Source of the DNA: Allolobophora icterica | Taxonomy: Eukaryota; Annelida; Clitellata; Crassiclitellata; Lumbricidae | DNA: 64,000 nt | Direction of reading: 5' to 3' | Assembly (NCBI GenBank): GCA_963556255.1 | Contig: OY744608.1 | Location: 30,505,154 to 30,569,153, forward strand | Part shown: positions 26,283 to 37,900 of the stretch, in pieces | How positions within the stretch are numbered: position 1 is the first letter of the stretch | How the letters are laid out: each line of letters begins with the position of its first letter | The notes under the pieces: generated by a model | The model's input: the letters and a program-made list of their open reading frames with translations, nothing else | Told to the model about the DNA's origin: nothing | The model's database searches: none | Translations under genes and position numbers: made by a program

Positions 26283-29200
26283 TTAAACTTGGAGCAGGAG
26301 CGCCACACCACCAAGCGTCCACTTGGCTGACCTCTCTTTGGACTTGAGGTTGAATGTCCAGATGTATGTGTGACCACGTTGCTTAGTCTTGTAGACTGGA
26401 CATTCGTAGATGTTTCTGGTGTCCTGCCGGTCAACTGGTATGGCTTTGATGAAGATGACGGGCATTGGCGGTGCCAGTTCCTTAAGTTTAGCCTCCGCAA
26501 TCATACTAGTCTGAGTGTCCCAGCGAGCCCCCTCCAAGTAAAGCCCGTGTACGTAGGCACCTTCACGAGGAGGACTACCCATGTCCTCCTTGGCTTTCTT
26601 TGTTACATCACACTGGAGACACATCTTGTCAAGAGGCCATTCATTCTTGCGAGCCATCTGCTGCTTGATGGCTGTCAGGAATGACTGAGGATTAAAGAAA
26701 CCGCCAAGCCACACAGATGGAGGAAGCTGGAAATCTGAGGTCCAGGTGTCAAGTTCTCGGATCCTCAGTATCAAATCGGCAAACCACTGTGGAAGACCAT
26801 GTAGAGATGGGTAAGCTCTCCTGGCCCAGCTTTCAGGAACTGCATCCAGAAACAGTGCATTACTCAGGGTCTCCATGTCGGCGGTTATCGTCAGTTCTCC
26901 CTACACCAACCAAATATGCATTTAATCAATGAAGTCAGAACATCTATGCAGGCACTATGTCTCGTATGGACTAAGTCAGTGGTTCCCAAACTATGGTCCG
27001 CGGACCAGTGCCGGTCCGCGAGCCCTCAGTTGCCGGTCCGCGAAGTGAGTCAAGAAACTGGACAAAAAAGATGTTAGACGTTTTCTCGATTGGGTCTCGC
27101 TACGAACTATCTTCAAAATATACGATTGTCTCGCAATCAAAACCATATTTTTCATATAAATTAAAAAGATTTCTTCTGGGAGTAAATGTATTTCAGCTAT
27201 TGTAGACAATAACTGCGGAAGAAATATAACAGGTCATAATTTATAGAAGTTGTTCGACTTTACTAGAAATTTTCATCGTCATATTTGCGGTTTTTGACCG
27301 GCAATTAGAAACCGGATGTGACGTATCTCTTTTGTCTTTAATAACCTGGTCACTGCTTCCGTCAGTAAAAAATAAACACGTCTGCTTTTAGATTCGATAT
27401 TGTAAGTATAAGCCTAACATATTAAAAATTTCAAAATGTTAACAATTGAAAATACCACACCACACTCCGGAGACGACGATGGCGTTCTCCAAGCTTAAAC
27501 ATATGTCTGTTATATAGTTTATTAAAGCCGGAGGGATTTTTCGTACTTCGGTCCTTAAAATTTTTTTAAATAATAAATATATTAATAAACAGCACTAGCA
27601 GGTATAGCGTTTTATACCAATTTAAAAAAATGCAACTTATTGATTTATATCAGATCAGTACAAAGTATTCAGTTGATAATTAGTACAGAATTACATACCC
27701 GCGCTACTATTAAAAAATAATTTAACTTTTTTGACCCAATTTATAGATAAAAAATAATTAATAAATTGGGTACCGGTCCTGCAATGGAAAATTCCTGCCG
27801 GTCCGTCAAACTGAAAGTAAATTCCTGCCGGTCCGTCACACTGAGAAGTTTGGGAACCGCTGGACTAAGTAAGAGAAGTTGAGTGAGATGGCAAATATTG
27901 TAAAAGGGTACAGATGAAGACCCACAGCTGTAAACTTTTAAAGTATGCTATTTTTTACCATGCACTTATCTTACCAGAGTGAACCAGTGGTGGCATAATT
28001 CTTCTATAGTAAATCAGTTCGATCAATATTCGTTTAATTCAACAAATCCAGTTGACAACAACGCAACAGATTACAGAAGCATGATAATAACAGAATGGAG
28101 AATAAAGGGAGGTGTTAATTAATAAGCATCTTTGAACAAAACACGAGGAATAAAATTACATTTATCTTTAGCTGGAAGAGTAAAATTGTGAGTTCTTGTC
28201 CTTAAGTCGTAGTTATTATGTTGTGGGGGAGAAAAAATACCATGAAGGACATGGTAAGGCTGGCAACAGATTCTTTTAAATAAGCCAGCATCTGCAGCAT
28301 CAATCATGTTATCCAAACTTGGGATGGAGGGCAGAAGGAAACCTCTGCGCATGGTTCGATGTAACATGCGTTCTATCCTATCCCTATCATATTTGCTGGT
28401 ATAACCCCACCAGGCCGGAGAGGCATACAAAAGGTGAGAAACAGTGGTAGCCCTTGCTACATCATGCAAAGCTTGAGGGGACAGACCATGGTCTCTCAAA
28501 ACTCTGAGCACGTACAGGGAGGTGGAACTTGATGTCAAGACTTTGTCAACATGTTTAGACATACTGAGATTGGAGCTAAGGGTTACCCCTAGAACTTTAA
28601 GAGTAACAACTCTCTGCTCCCTGAATGATGGGAGGAATGTTTAACCCTTTCTGACCCCTTTTGGAGAAGATCTCACGGGTTTTGGTTGGATTTAACTTGA
28701 GGTTATTGTTTTTAGCCCATATCACAATGTGATCATATTCTTCAACCACTGTTCGAGTATGTGTTGACCTACTATTAAATAAGTGTCATCCGCATATTTA
28801 ACAAGATGATTAAAACTATATTTAGGGTGAAGATCAGATGACGCAACATTGTACCTTCAAACCAAAGTCGAGCTCCTTCAGTGATCTCTTTATCTCTGAT
28901 GTCAGCAAATTCATTCGTTCGCATTCTTGGAAAGCAACAATGACATAAGGAGTTCGATCTTCTGGAGGAACTTTTGCCATGAGATCAACCATCACAAACT
29001 CCTCTGGGAGTTTCTCCAGAATTTCATCCAATGTTGATTTAATCTGAAACAAGGAATAACAATTATTAATATTTGATTTGGACAATGCTATGCATTTTGA
29101 TCTTATACCAATTAGTTTTTGAGATGCCAAAACCTTTGGAATGCCTAGACCATTAGCACGTGGAATGCCAGTACCTGTTTGCCTTTAAAATGCCACAAGT

Positions 29201-31960
29201 CAGTGCTCAGAATGCTCATATTTAATCCATCACTTCTATTCTGTTTTCAAGCAGGACATTCAAGTAAACAAATGAATCAAGAGGAGAAAACAAGAGCAGT
29301 CCCATCAAAGCTAACCCTGAAGTGTTCGCAACTTCAATTTTCACCGGCAGTTTACGGTCAATGTACTAGTTTTACAGACAAGTTTACTAGGGGTGCAAAT
29401 GGAGCAGAAATTTAAAACCTTACACGGGGAGTGCCTCTGGTTGGTATTTCTCATAGCAGTGCTATACAAGTTTCTAATTACAATTATCATTGTTTACCTT
29501 GTCTTCTCTGCTCACTCCTAAACCAGTTCCAGCACCACTTTCTTTTGGCTGCATCTCTAGAACTGTACGAAACAAATTCTCTGATGTCATGGAGAGAAAC
29601 TCTATCTCTGCATTCGGATGAAGTCCGTACAAGTAAGGACTCTCTGGCGGCAGGCATTCATCAATGTATGCATGGTAGCCTTTATAGTCCAAATTCTGAG
29701 GTATTGGAAACGCAGGAGCCAGATATAGCTCACCATCCAGCTGTAAATTACAACAGGTATTTGTAAGTCCTAGTTGATCACTGAAAGATCACTGACCACT
29801 TACGAGAATGTAGTCTCAAATTGTATAATGTAGCTGAGTCAAAAAGCTTGTGTATCTTGGAGTATTGATGTTTTATACTAATGCAAGCAACAAATTTTGA
29901 AATCATGTTGTTTACCGTACTGAATTACCAGGAAAGCATTTCAGGTAAAGATATCGGAATGAGTGATGCATGCCAAAACTGGAAAGAGTAGTGAAAAAAG
30001 GTTCCAGTTGCAATAAATGAGTAATAATTCTAGTGATGGAAAGATGGTTGGTTGTTGGATTCTGCTGTGCTTGTGCTTTAAGCCAAAATGTCTCTCAAAC
30101 AAAACACACTTTGAGCGATTACCTCACCTTACTTCACCATTCATTTACACATATCTCTGCCAAATGGCTGACCCTGAGAACTGATGATGATTGTGAAATT
30201 TATTTCCATTTGAGCTACTAACAAAATTATGCTGCTACATAAGCTCCAAAAGTTCAATATACAACTGAATACAGATGTGCAGACTGGGACCTAGCAGACA
30301 ACAGCTACATCCCCTATTATGCAGGAACAAGATTACATGATTTTTCCTGTTCCAAACTATGAAAAAGACAATGCAGAGGAGAAGAATCTGAAAATTCTGT
30401 GATGGAATAACTCTGCATAAACCCCCTTGTAAAATATGAAGAAACACATTAATATGGTCCTTTTCAGTGGGGCAGCCATTATAGGGAATCAATTTCTGAT
30501 CGACCCAAAGCATGCCACAAGTATTAAGATGTGACCTAATAGTCAAGAAAGGAACAGAATGTTCAGCTCAAGGGTGAGTCATGAGCACAGAAAGCTACCA
30601 TATGCCAGTCAGGTTAGTTTGGACCTATACCTAAGCAATTATAGAGCAGTGGGAAACCTGTAGCATGCAACAAAGTCAACCAGCATGTGAGAACACAAAC
30701 GGATGATAATATAGTGACTCAGTCAACTGATAACCACAGTAAACAGAAAAGCTAACGCAAAGACACAAATGGGAAAAAGCCTACCCCGTAACAGTGGAAT
30801 GTAGAAGTTAACCAGCTTCATAAAAATAATATAATCGGCTAAAAATGAACAATAATAACTAGCAAAACATCGTAATATTTAAAATCAAGTAATCTAATAG
30901 ACTGGCTCACTCTTACCAATAATGCGTTCATGTACTCCTCAAGGTAAGTCTTGCAGAGCTTTCTGTCCCAGTCATCGGTGATGTGACCTCCATACATGAT
31001 CTCGCCAAACAGGTATCGGAGGTCTTCCCACGGTACCTTGGTGTTTGCTTCCAAATAGTTGAATAGGACGCTGACACTGATCGTCAGATCTCCATTGTTG
31101 AATGGATAAACACGATTCCAGCCCTGAGGACCAAACTTCCTTCGCTCTGATATGACTGCGTGGAAGTAGCAGAGCGAAAAGAGAATGCCTTTGAATTCTG
31201 CTTCACGGGCACACATCTCAAGTGTCTCCTGTTAAATCATATAATATTAACCTTATAAATGATATTATAGTTCTCATAGTTCTCATAACCTTGAATCCAG
31301 ACTTACTGTTCTTGTTTCTTCTCCAGAGTGTTTTCCAGTGCTATCATCGCTCTTTTCATACTCATAAAATTGCATTTGATTGTCATCCATACATCCATTC
31401 ATTGAAAACTCCATCCTGTACTGAAAAACTGATATTCAACTCTCATTCAACAGTGGAAACTTTCATGTCACCCAATCAAACACTCCAGACCTGGCTTTCC
31501 TAACAGATCATGATTTTGCTACAGGTTCACTAGAAGCAGTAATCAATTGATGATTTCATCATTATTATGATGTTGCTAAAGATTTCATTAGATTACCAGT
31601 AGATTAGATTTGATTAATCAGAAAACTTTCATGTCACATGTCAGCAAAATACAGTGCTTCAGTCTCTTTCTGTCTCTCTCCCAACTTCTCCTGTAGCTGT
31701 TATGTCTGTCTGCAAAGTAATCCCAAACTGACCTGTGTGAAATTGTCTAAAGACTTGTGAAGGTTTGCAAACATTCCAGTCGGTGGTTCATTGGTGATCT
31801 TGACCGAGGATTCCAGGATGCCTTGAGGAATGATGTGCGACTCGTGAGTTGGAGATGGCTCAGCGCTTATAAAGACGCGGTAGTTCTCGTGACTCTCCAG
31901 GCTGTACTGTTCCAGTTTCTTCTCCAGAGTGTTTAGCCAACGAGCTACTAGATGCACATT
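26283..31960 (-). CDS. Dynein exons e27-e31: C-terminal domain
   Basis: e27 31733-31960 ([38 protein letters not shown]), e28 30917-31228 ([38 protein letters not shown]), e29 29498-29740 ([31 protein letters not shown]), e30 28855-29043 ([17 protein letters not shown]), e31 26283-26900 (205 aa: [71 protein letters not shown]) followed by TAA or TGA-type stop at 26283-26285. The C-terminal residues match the usual end of DNAH9/11/17, so the chain is full length at this end. Confidence 0.94.
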
Positions 31961-34900
31961 CTGGAAAAGATTCATGCTTAATCTTCTCAGTACAATACAA
32001 TTCAATTTGATAATGCCTTCTTTCAAAGTTCAGAAGTGCACATTGGCATACACCAGAAACTTAATATTATAACTTGGGACTAACATGCAAATGTTAGTCC
32101 CAGTTATAACACGGTTTTTGGGAAAAACATCTCAAATGGCCTTATAATAAGGTTGTGTTATTTGGGAATTCATTTTCTTCAGCTGAACTAATTTTGAGAT
32201 CAATGCCCTCGAATTTTAAGCAACTAAATATAAAATAGCGCATTTTAAGTAAATCACAAAGTATTGTGCTCCATAAGAACTGTGGGTGACTGGTTCAAAA
32301 TTTCTGCAAGGATAAGCATGCAAATTGCATCTTCAGAGATCCCGTAAAAGTTGGAGGATTCGATAAACATGGACAGTCAGCTATTGTGAAAACAGACTAA
32401 AGGATATTTTTCATATTTGAGGTCATCGAGTCTCCTACCATTAAAAGACGATATGGAAAATATTTCCCTATTGAAGTGATTGCACCATGGAAACACTGGT
32501 AGGGATAATGTTACAACACACACTTCAGGAAATCACATAATATCCAATGGATGGATGGACAGATGGATGCAGTACATGCATACAATGTGTAGATCCTGTG
32601 GATTTGTGTGAAAAAGACACCAGTTGACAATTTGGCACAAGTCGCAACTGTTTCCAACATATCTTCAGAAGTTCATCTAGCAAAGCACATTTTGGGGTGA
32701 AAGGATATTTGTTAACATTCCTATATGTATTTCAGAGACATGCCTCAATTAATATTTTTTCTTCGCTAAAAATTCTTTTGCAAATATATTATTGTGTTCG
32801 GTACTCGTTGATTACTTATTTCCTTAACTTAAAGGACCTCCACTCTGTAGCGCACTCTATTTCCTCCAGGATGGGCAGCAATATTGTTGCTTAAAATTTA
32901 TATGTGATCAGCCACAGGCAACCCAAACTTAAATTTACAATTTTCCCTGCTTTATTCAAATATAAAATTTATAAAACAGCTATTGTCATTATTTCAAATT
33001 GAAAACCTTCACACACTGTTTTTCACTTAAATAAACAACTGCAAGTGTATATAGTATCATGATATCATCAGGATTTCTCAATAACTGTTCACAGAATAGA
33101 TTTATACTCAAAAGAGTATACATTTTGTCAACATTTTCTATGTTGAAAGCGTTTCTCTAGCTTAAAAAATGGAAGACTTGTGAAAACACGATGATCCTCT
33201 TCAGCAAAAATAATTAAGACTTTTGATGTCATGATGCAAAATTAAACTGGACTTTACACACTGGGCTTAAACTTAATTCAGACTCAACAGGGTTAAAATA
33301 GCAGCATAAGATCAGAGATATCCAGTAAATGTTTCTGTGATGGCAACATTCCTAAACGCAGGACTTGGACAGGTCAAAGTGCATTTTGTTCTTCAGCAGC
33401 TTAATTCCCCAATATAGCTTTAATTTAAACTTGGATATAAGGACTACATGTCCAGCTTCATCAACTTAACTTACCAATAAAAATTACCTTTCGTTTAAAC
33501 TCAGATATATACTACAGCATGGACTCGTTAACACGCACCCGGAAAATGCGTTGTTCGCCTAATGCGAAGTGGTGTCATGTCTCCCACAGCTATTAGCGTG
33601 ACACGACGGAGAAGTAGCGGAGGTTGGGAGTAAGAGAGGTAGCGTAGACAAGGACAAGAGTGAACGGAGGAAAGGACAAAGAGAGCGAACGGAGGGTTGG
33701 AGGAAGAGAGGGAAAGGAGGGTTGGAGGAAGAGAGATAAAGGAGGGTTGGAGGAAGAGGGAAAGGAGGGTTGGAGGAAGATAGTGTAGGGAGGGTTGGAG
33801 GAAGAGAGAGAAAGGAGGGTTGGAGGAAGAGAGGGAAAGGAGGGTTGGAGGAGAGAGAAAGGAGGGTTGGAGGAAGAGAGAGAAAGGAGGGTTGGAGGAA
33901 GAGAGAGAAAGGAGGGTTGGAGGAAGAGAGGGAAAGGAGGGTTGGGTGAAGAGAGGGAAAGGAGGGTAGCAGGAAGAGAGAGAATGGAGGGTTGGAGGAA
34001 GAGAGAAAGGAGGGTTGGAGGAAGAGAGAGAAAGGAGGGTTGGAGGAAGAGAGAGAAAGGAGGGTTGGAGGAAGAGAGAGAAAGGAGGGTTGGAGGAAGA
34101 GAGAGAAAGGAGGGTTGGAGGAAGAGATAGAAAGGAGGGTTGGAGGAAGAGAGAGAAACGAGGGTTGGAGGAAGAGAGGGAAAGGAGGGTTGGAGGAAGA
34201 GAGAGAAAGGAGGGTTGGAGGAAGAGAGAGAAAGGAGGGTTGGAGGAAGAGAGAGAAAGGAGGGTTGGAGGAAGAGAGAGAAAGGAGGGTTGGAGAAAGA
34301 GATAGAAAGGAGGGTTGGAGGAAGAGAGAGAAAGGAGGGTTGGAGGAAGAGAGGGAAAGGAGGGTTGGAGGAAGAGAGGGAAAGGAGGGTTGGATGAAGA
34401 GAGAGAAAGGAGGGTTGGGGGAAGAGAGAAAGGAGGGTTGGAGGAAGAGAGCAAAAGGAGGGTTGGAGGAAATGAGCAAAAGGAGGGTTGGAGGAAGAGA
34501 GAGAAAGGAGGGTTGGAGGAAGAGAGAGAAAGGAGGGTTGGAGGAAGAGAGGGAAAGGAGGGTTGGAGGAAGAGAGAGAAAGGAGGGTTGGAGGAAGAGA
34601 GCAAAAGGAGGGTTGGAGGAAGAGAGAGAAAGGAGGGTTGGAGGAAGAGAGAGAAAGGAGGGTTGGAGGAAGAGAGAGAAAGGAGGGTTGGAGGAAGAGA
34701 GGGAAAGGAGGGTTGGAGGAAGAGAGAGAAAGGAGGGTTGGAGGAAGAGAGGGAAAGGAGGGTTGGAGGAAGAGAGAGAAAGGAGGGTTGGAGGAAGAGA
34801 GATAAAGGAGGGTTGGAGGAAGAGGGAAAGGAGGGTTGGAGGAAGAGTGTAGGGAGGGTTGAAGAAAGTGAACAGGACAATAACTGCGGTGGAGTGTGAA

Positions 34901-37900
34901 GTTTTGGCTTAAATTTATTGTTTATGTTTATTTAATGTTATCAAAATTTAGTAGTTTGCCTTGTTCTTTTTTGAAATTTTTGTGCTGCTTTCTACTTGTC
35001 GCAGACAGCGATTTCTGCAGGTTCTGCAGCTGGTCTAAAAAGTGGGGGTACCAATTTCTTCTCAAATTTTGCTTTTCGCAAGGAGACCATCTCTGGGAAG
35101 GCACAATAATAAAATATGAATTGGCTTTTTTTAAGTGGGTGTATGGTACCCCGGACCAAAAGTGTGGTGCGGGTACCTCTTGTAACCCCAAAAATTACTC
35201 CTTAGTGAACAAGCAGCAATTCATGAATCACAAATCTGCCAAAATATGCAATGCTGCCTCCAACCCACATGTTTGTTTCCATTGCCTTTGAAACCCTTGG
35301 GCCTGTAAATGCTTAGGGTGGAGAATTTCTCTCCGAGTTGGGACGTTGCATTTCAGCGGTGTCTGGAGATCGACGTGAAAACAGCTTTCCTTTCCAACGT
35401 CTTTCCATCTGTGTTCAAGATCACAATGCTGTTGCATTCAGAGGCACAGTTCCAGATGGTTGTGAAACCTGGACCGAGGCCTAATTTCTCGGAGCTGAAT
35501 TTTTATACTCCTAACATAATTTTTTTGTTCACGAGGGTTTATTTCTAACTCGGGTAAAGTAATAATAATAATATAAAACAAATAATTTTAATGCAGATGA
35601 CAATAATAGCAATCACGATGATAATGAAGCTCGGTAATTGTTCAGTTTTCACGGTTCAAATGAAGGCCTTCTTCTGAGAAATAGTAATGGGTTTCTAGGT
35701 ATAAAACGTGGGCGGCGTGGTACCATCCAGTCCCAAGTGGGGTATGGGTTTCCCTCGTACCCCCAAAAGTACACCTATGCTTATGCTCAATGAAAGGAAG
35801 TGATGGAGATAGGACTGAAGATCGGTCAGACAATCGGACGAATGGTTGGACTGATGGACAGACGGTTGGACGGACGTATGGCTTTATATTAGTTACACAA
35901 CCGGTATTTCTGTCATTTCTGTCCATTTTACACGCATGAACCCCAACAATGTCGTGTAAACAGCTCCACACTTTACCTGTAAAATGACCCAGTGTCCTTC
36001 TTTTGCAGAAATGTCAATAGCTTCTTCTGCAACCGATTCTTGTCCTTGACCCAAAGATATGTTGTGAAAGTTTCCATTCTCAGCTGAATATCCCAACTTT
36101 TTGCCGAGAGTTTCAACGTCTTTAAGTGGATCGACACCAGGGGACAGAATGAAAAAGATTGGTGTGCTTGGACCGGATTCTTCAAATGACTTGGAAAACT
36201 CTAGGCTTCGTCCTTCCACAAACTTTGTTCCTAGCTTTTCTTCCACAAATCCTCTTAAAAGCATATAGTAATCTAAATAGTTAGACCATTGCAAACTGTT
36301 CCTGAAGAATGCTTGTTAAGAACATCTAACTAGTTGCAATCTTAAAGATTAGTAAGTGGCAAGTGAAAATATAATCAATGGAAACCTTTCCGTAATTACT
36401 CTACATTAAAAAGCATCAACTTAGTAGTCATGTATGCTGACTTGTAAATGATGGCTTTTGCAACCCAATAGTAAGCATGCTTTATGGTGGTGCCCTAATG
36501 ATTGTAGATTCTACACTGGTGAGCACAGACTTATAAACAACCTTATGAATTTCGTTGACTCTTTGCTAAGTAGTGTTAAGGGGTTGAGCACTGTAGTATA
36601 TACAATTTTATACATATTCGTTTATTGGTATATCAAACAGGTTGACACACCCCAAACTGGAACATTAGACAGTTATGCTATGACAAATGAATTTAAAGAT
36701 ATGGGTAACAGATCTGGAGTAAAAAGAACCATGTAATGCACTGGTCTCACAAGTTCAGGAGACTGTCAAACATTCACCTCTCACCATGTCAGGACCTAGT
36801 AAAAGGAAACAAATTCTCCGACAATGTCTTAATCTGGGATATAGAAAACTGCTTTTACTGCACACATTAGAAATGAGAAGATTAGACTAGACTAAATCAC
36901 ACTATAAGCTTACCTCATCGCATATGTCATGCGATCGGGTCTAAGGGCTCGCATCATGCACAGCTTCTGCAATGCTGTCTTGTTCTTCCACTCTTGGGGG
37001 AACTTCTCCTTTTCTGGACTTTCACTTTCTACAAACTTCCTCCATCGTTTTGCTGATCCTTCAACGTCACGGTCAAGGTTGCGGAATTCTTCTAAAAGTG
37101 CAAGCGCCTAAAGACAGAACAATGTTCAAAGCCTAATCAAACTGTATTCACTGTTTGTAGTGTTTCTAAGAGATTCTTAACAATAACTTCTATAAATGTT
37201 CTGACTTAAGTGTATATATATCTAGAGACTTAACATAGTTCCTTTTATTTTATTTCTTTATTTATTAAAAACATTTTTAATGTGCACAAAGTCACACAGA
37301 AATGCAAATTCTAACAGAAATGCAAATTGTAACAGACGAAAATAACCAAACACAACCTCCATTTCGTACAATTCACAGTCAAACTTTCAATTTTTCCTGA
37401 AACAAAGACTAGTTGTCAGTGGGATATAGAATAACATGCTTACCTTGACTCCTCCCCAGGAATAGTTGCTCAGAAAATCAACAGGTGATGTTACGTTTGG
37501 CTGAGCTGGATATCGAAGCAAAAAGTCCAGTTCACTTGAGTCAAGTTCTTTATTCATCAGGAGAATCTACAGTTACATTTCCAAAACGTCTTGTATATAG
37601 AACATTAACACAATGTTACACGTGTTAAATAAAACTGGAAAATAACATTATTTAACATTATTTTGCACAAACAGGACATTAATTCTACAGTACACTGTTG
37701 CTTCTGCACTAGAGTAGTTTTATTTCTAACAGAACGTGGCAGCCTTGGGAAAAAACAAAAATAGAAAACTTCAATAGCAGCATAAAACTTCACACAAACA
37801 GCAGTTGCACAGTTACATTCAGAATATGATCAACTAGCACATAAATCAAACAACAAAAATATGAATAAGGTTTTGAAATGAAAAAAACTTAAGTAGTTAG

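Larger units (their letters stand above)
31961..35976 (-). other. Dynein intron e26/e27, remaining content
   Basis: Besides the hairpin, minisatellite and 55-bp repeats listed separately, this 4-kb intron shows no ORF or RNA gene. Introns e23/e24 (37567-38534), e22/e23 (38706-39354, with a dispersed repeat), e19/e20 (41752-42344), e15/e16 (45541-46088) and e3/e4 (61231-61934) also look empty. Confidence 0.55.

Noticed and set aside
33655..34865. CRISPR-like array (short regular repeats)
   Set aside because: There are no spacers; units are contiguous 25-bp satellite monomers in a eukaryotic intron.
33528..34899. Long ORFs of up to 450 codons on both strands (Leu/Ser/Pro-rich or Glu/Arg/Gly-rich)
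   Set aside because: They are translations of the 25-bp minisatellite, which lacks stops in several frames; they lie in a dynein intron.
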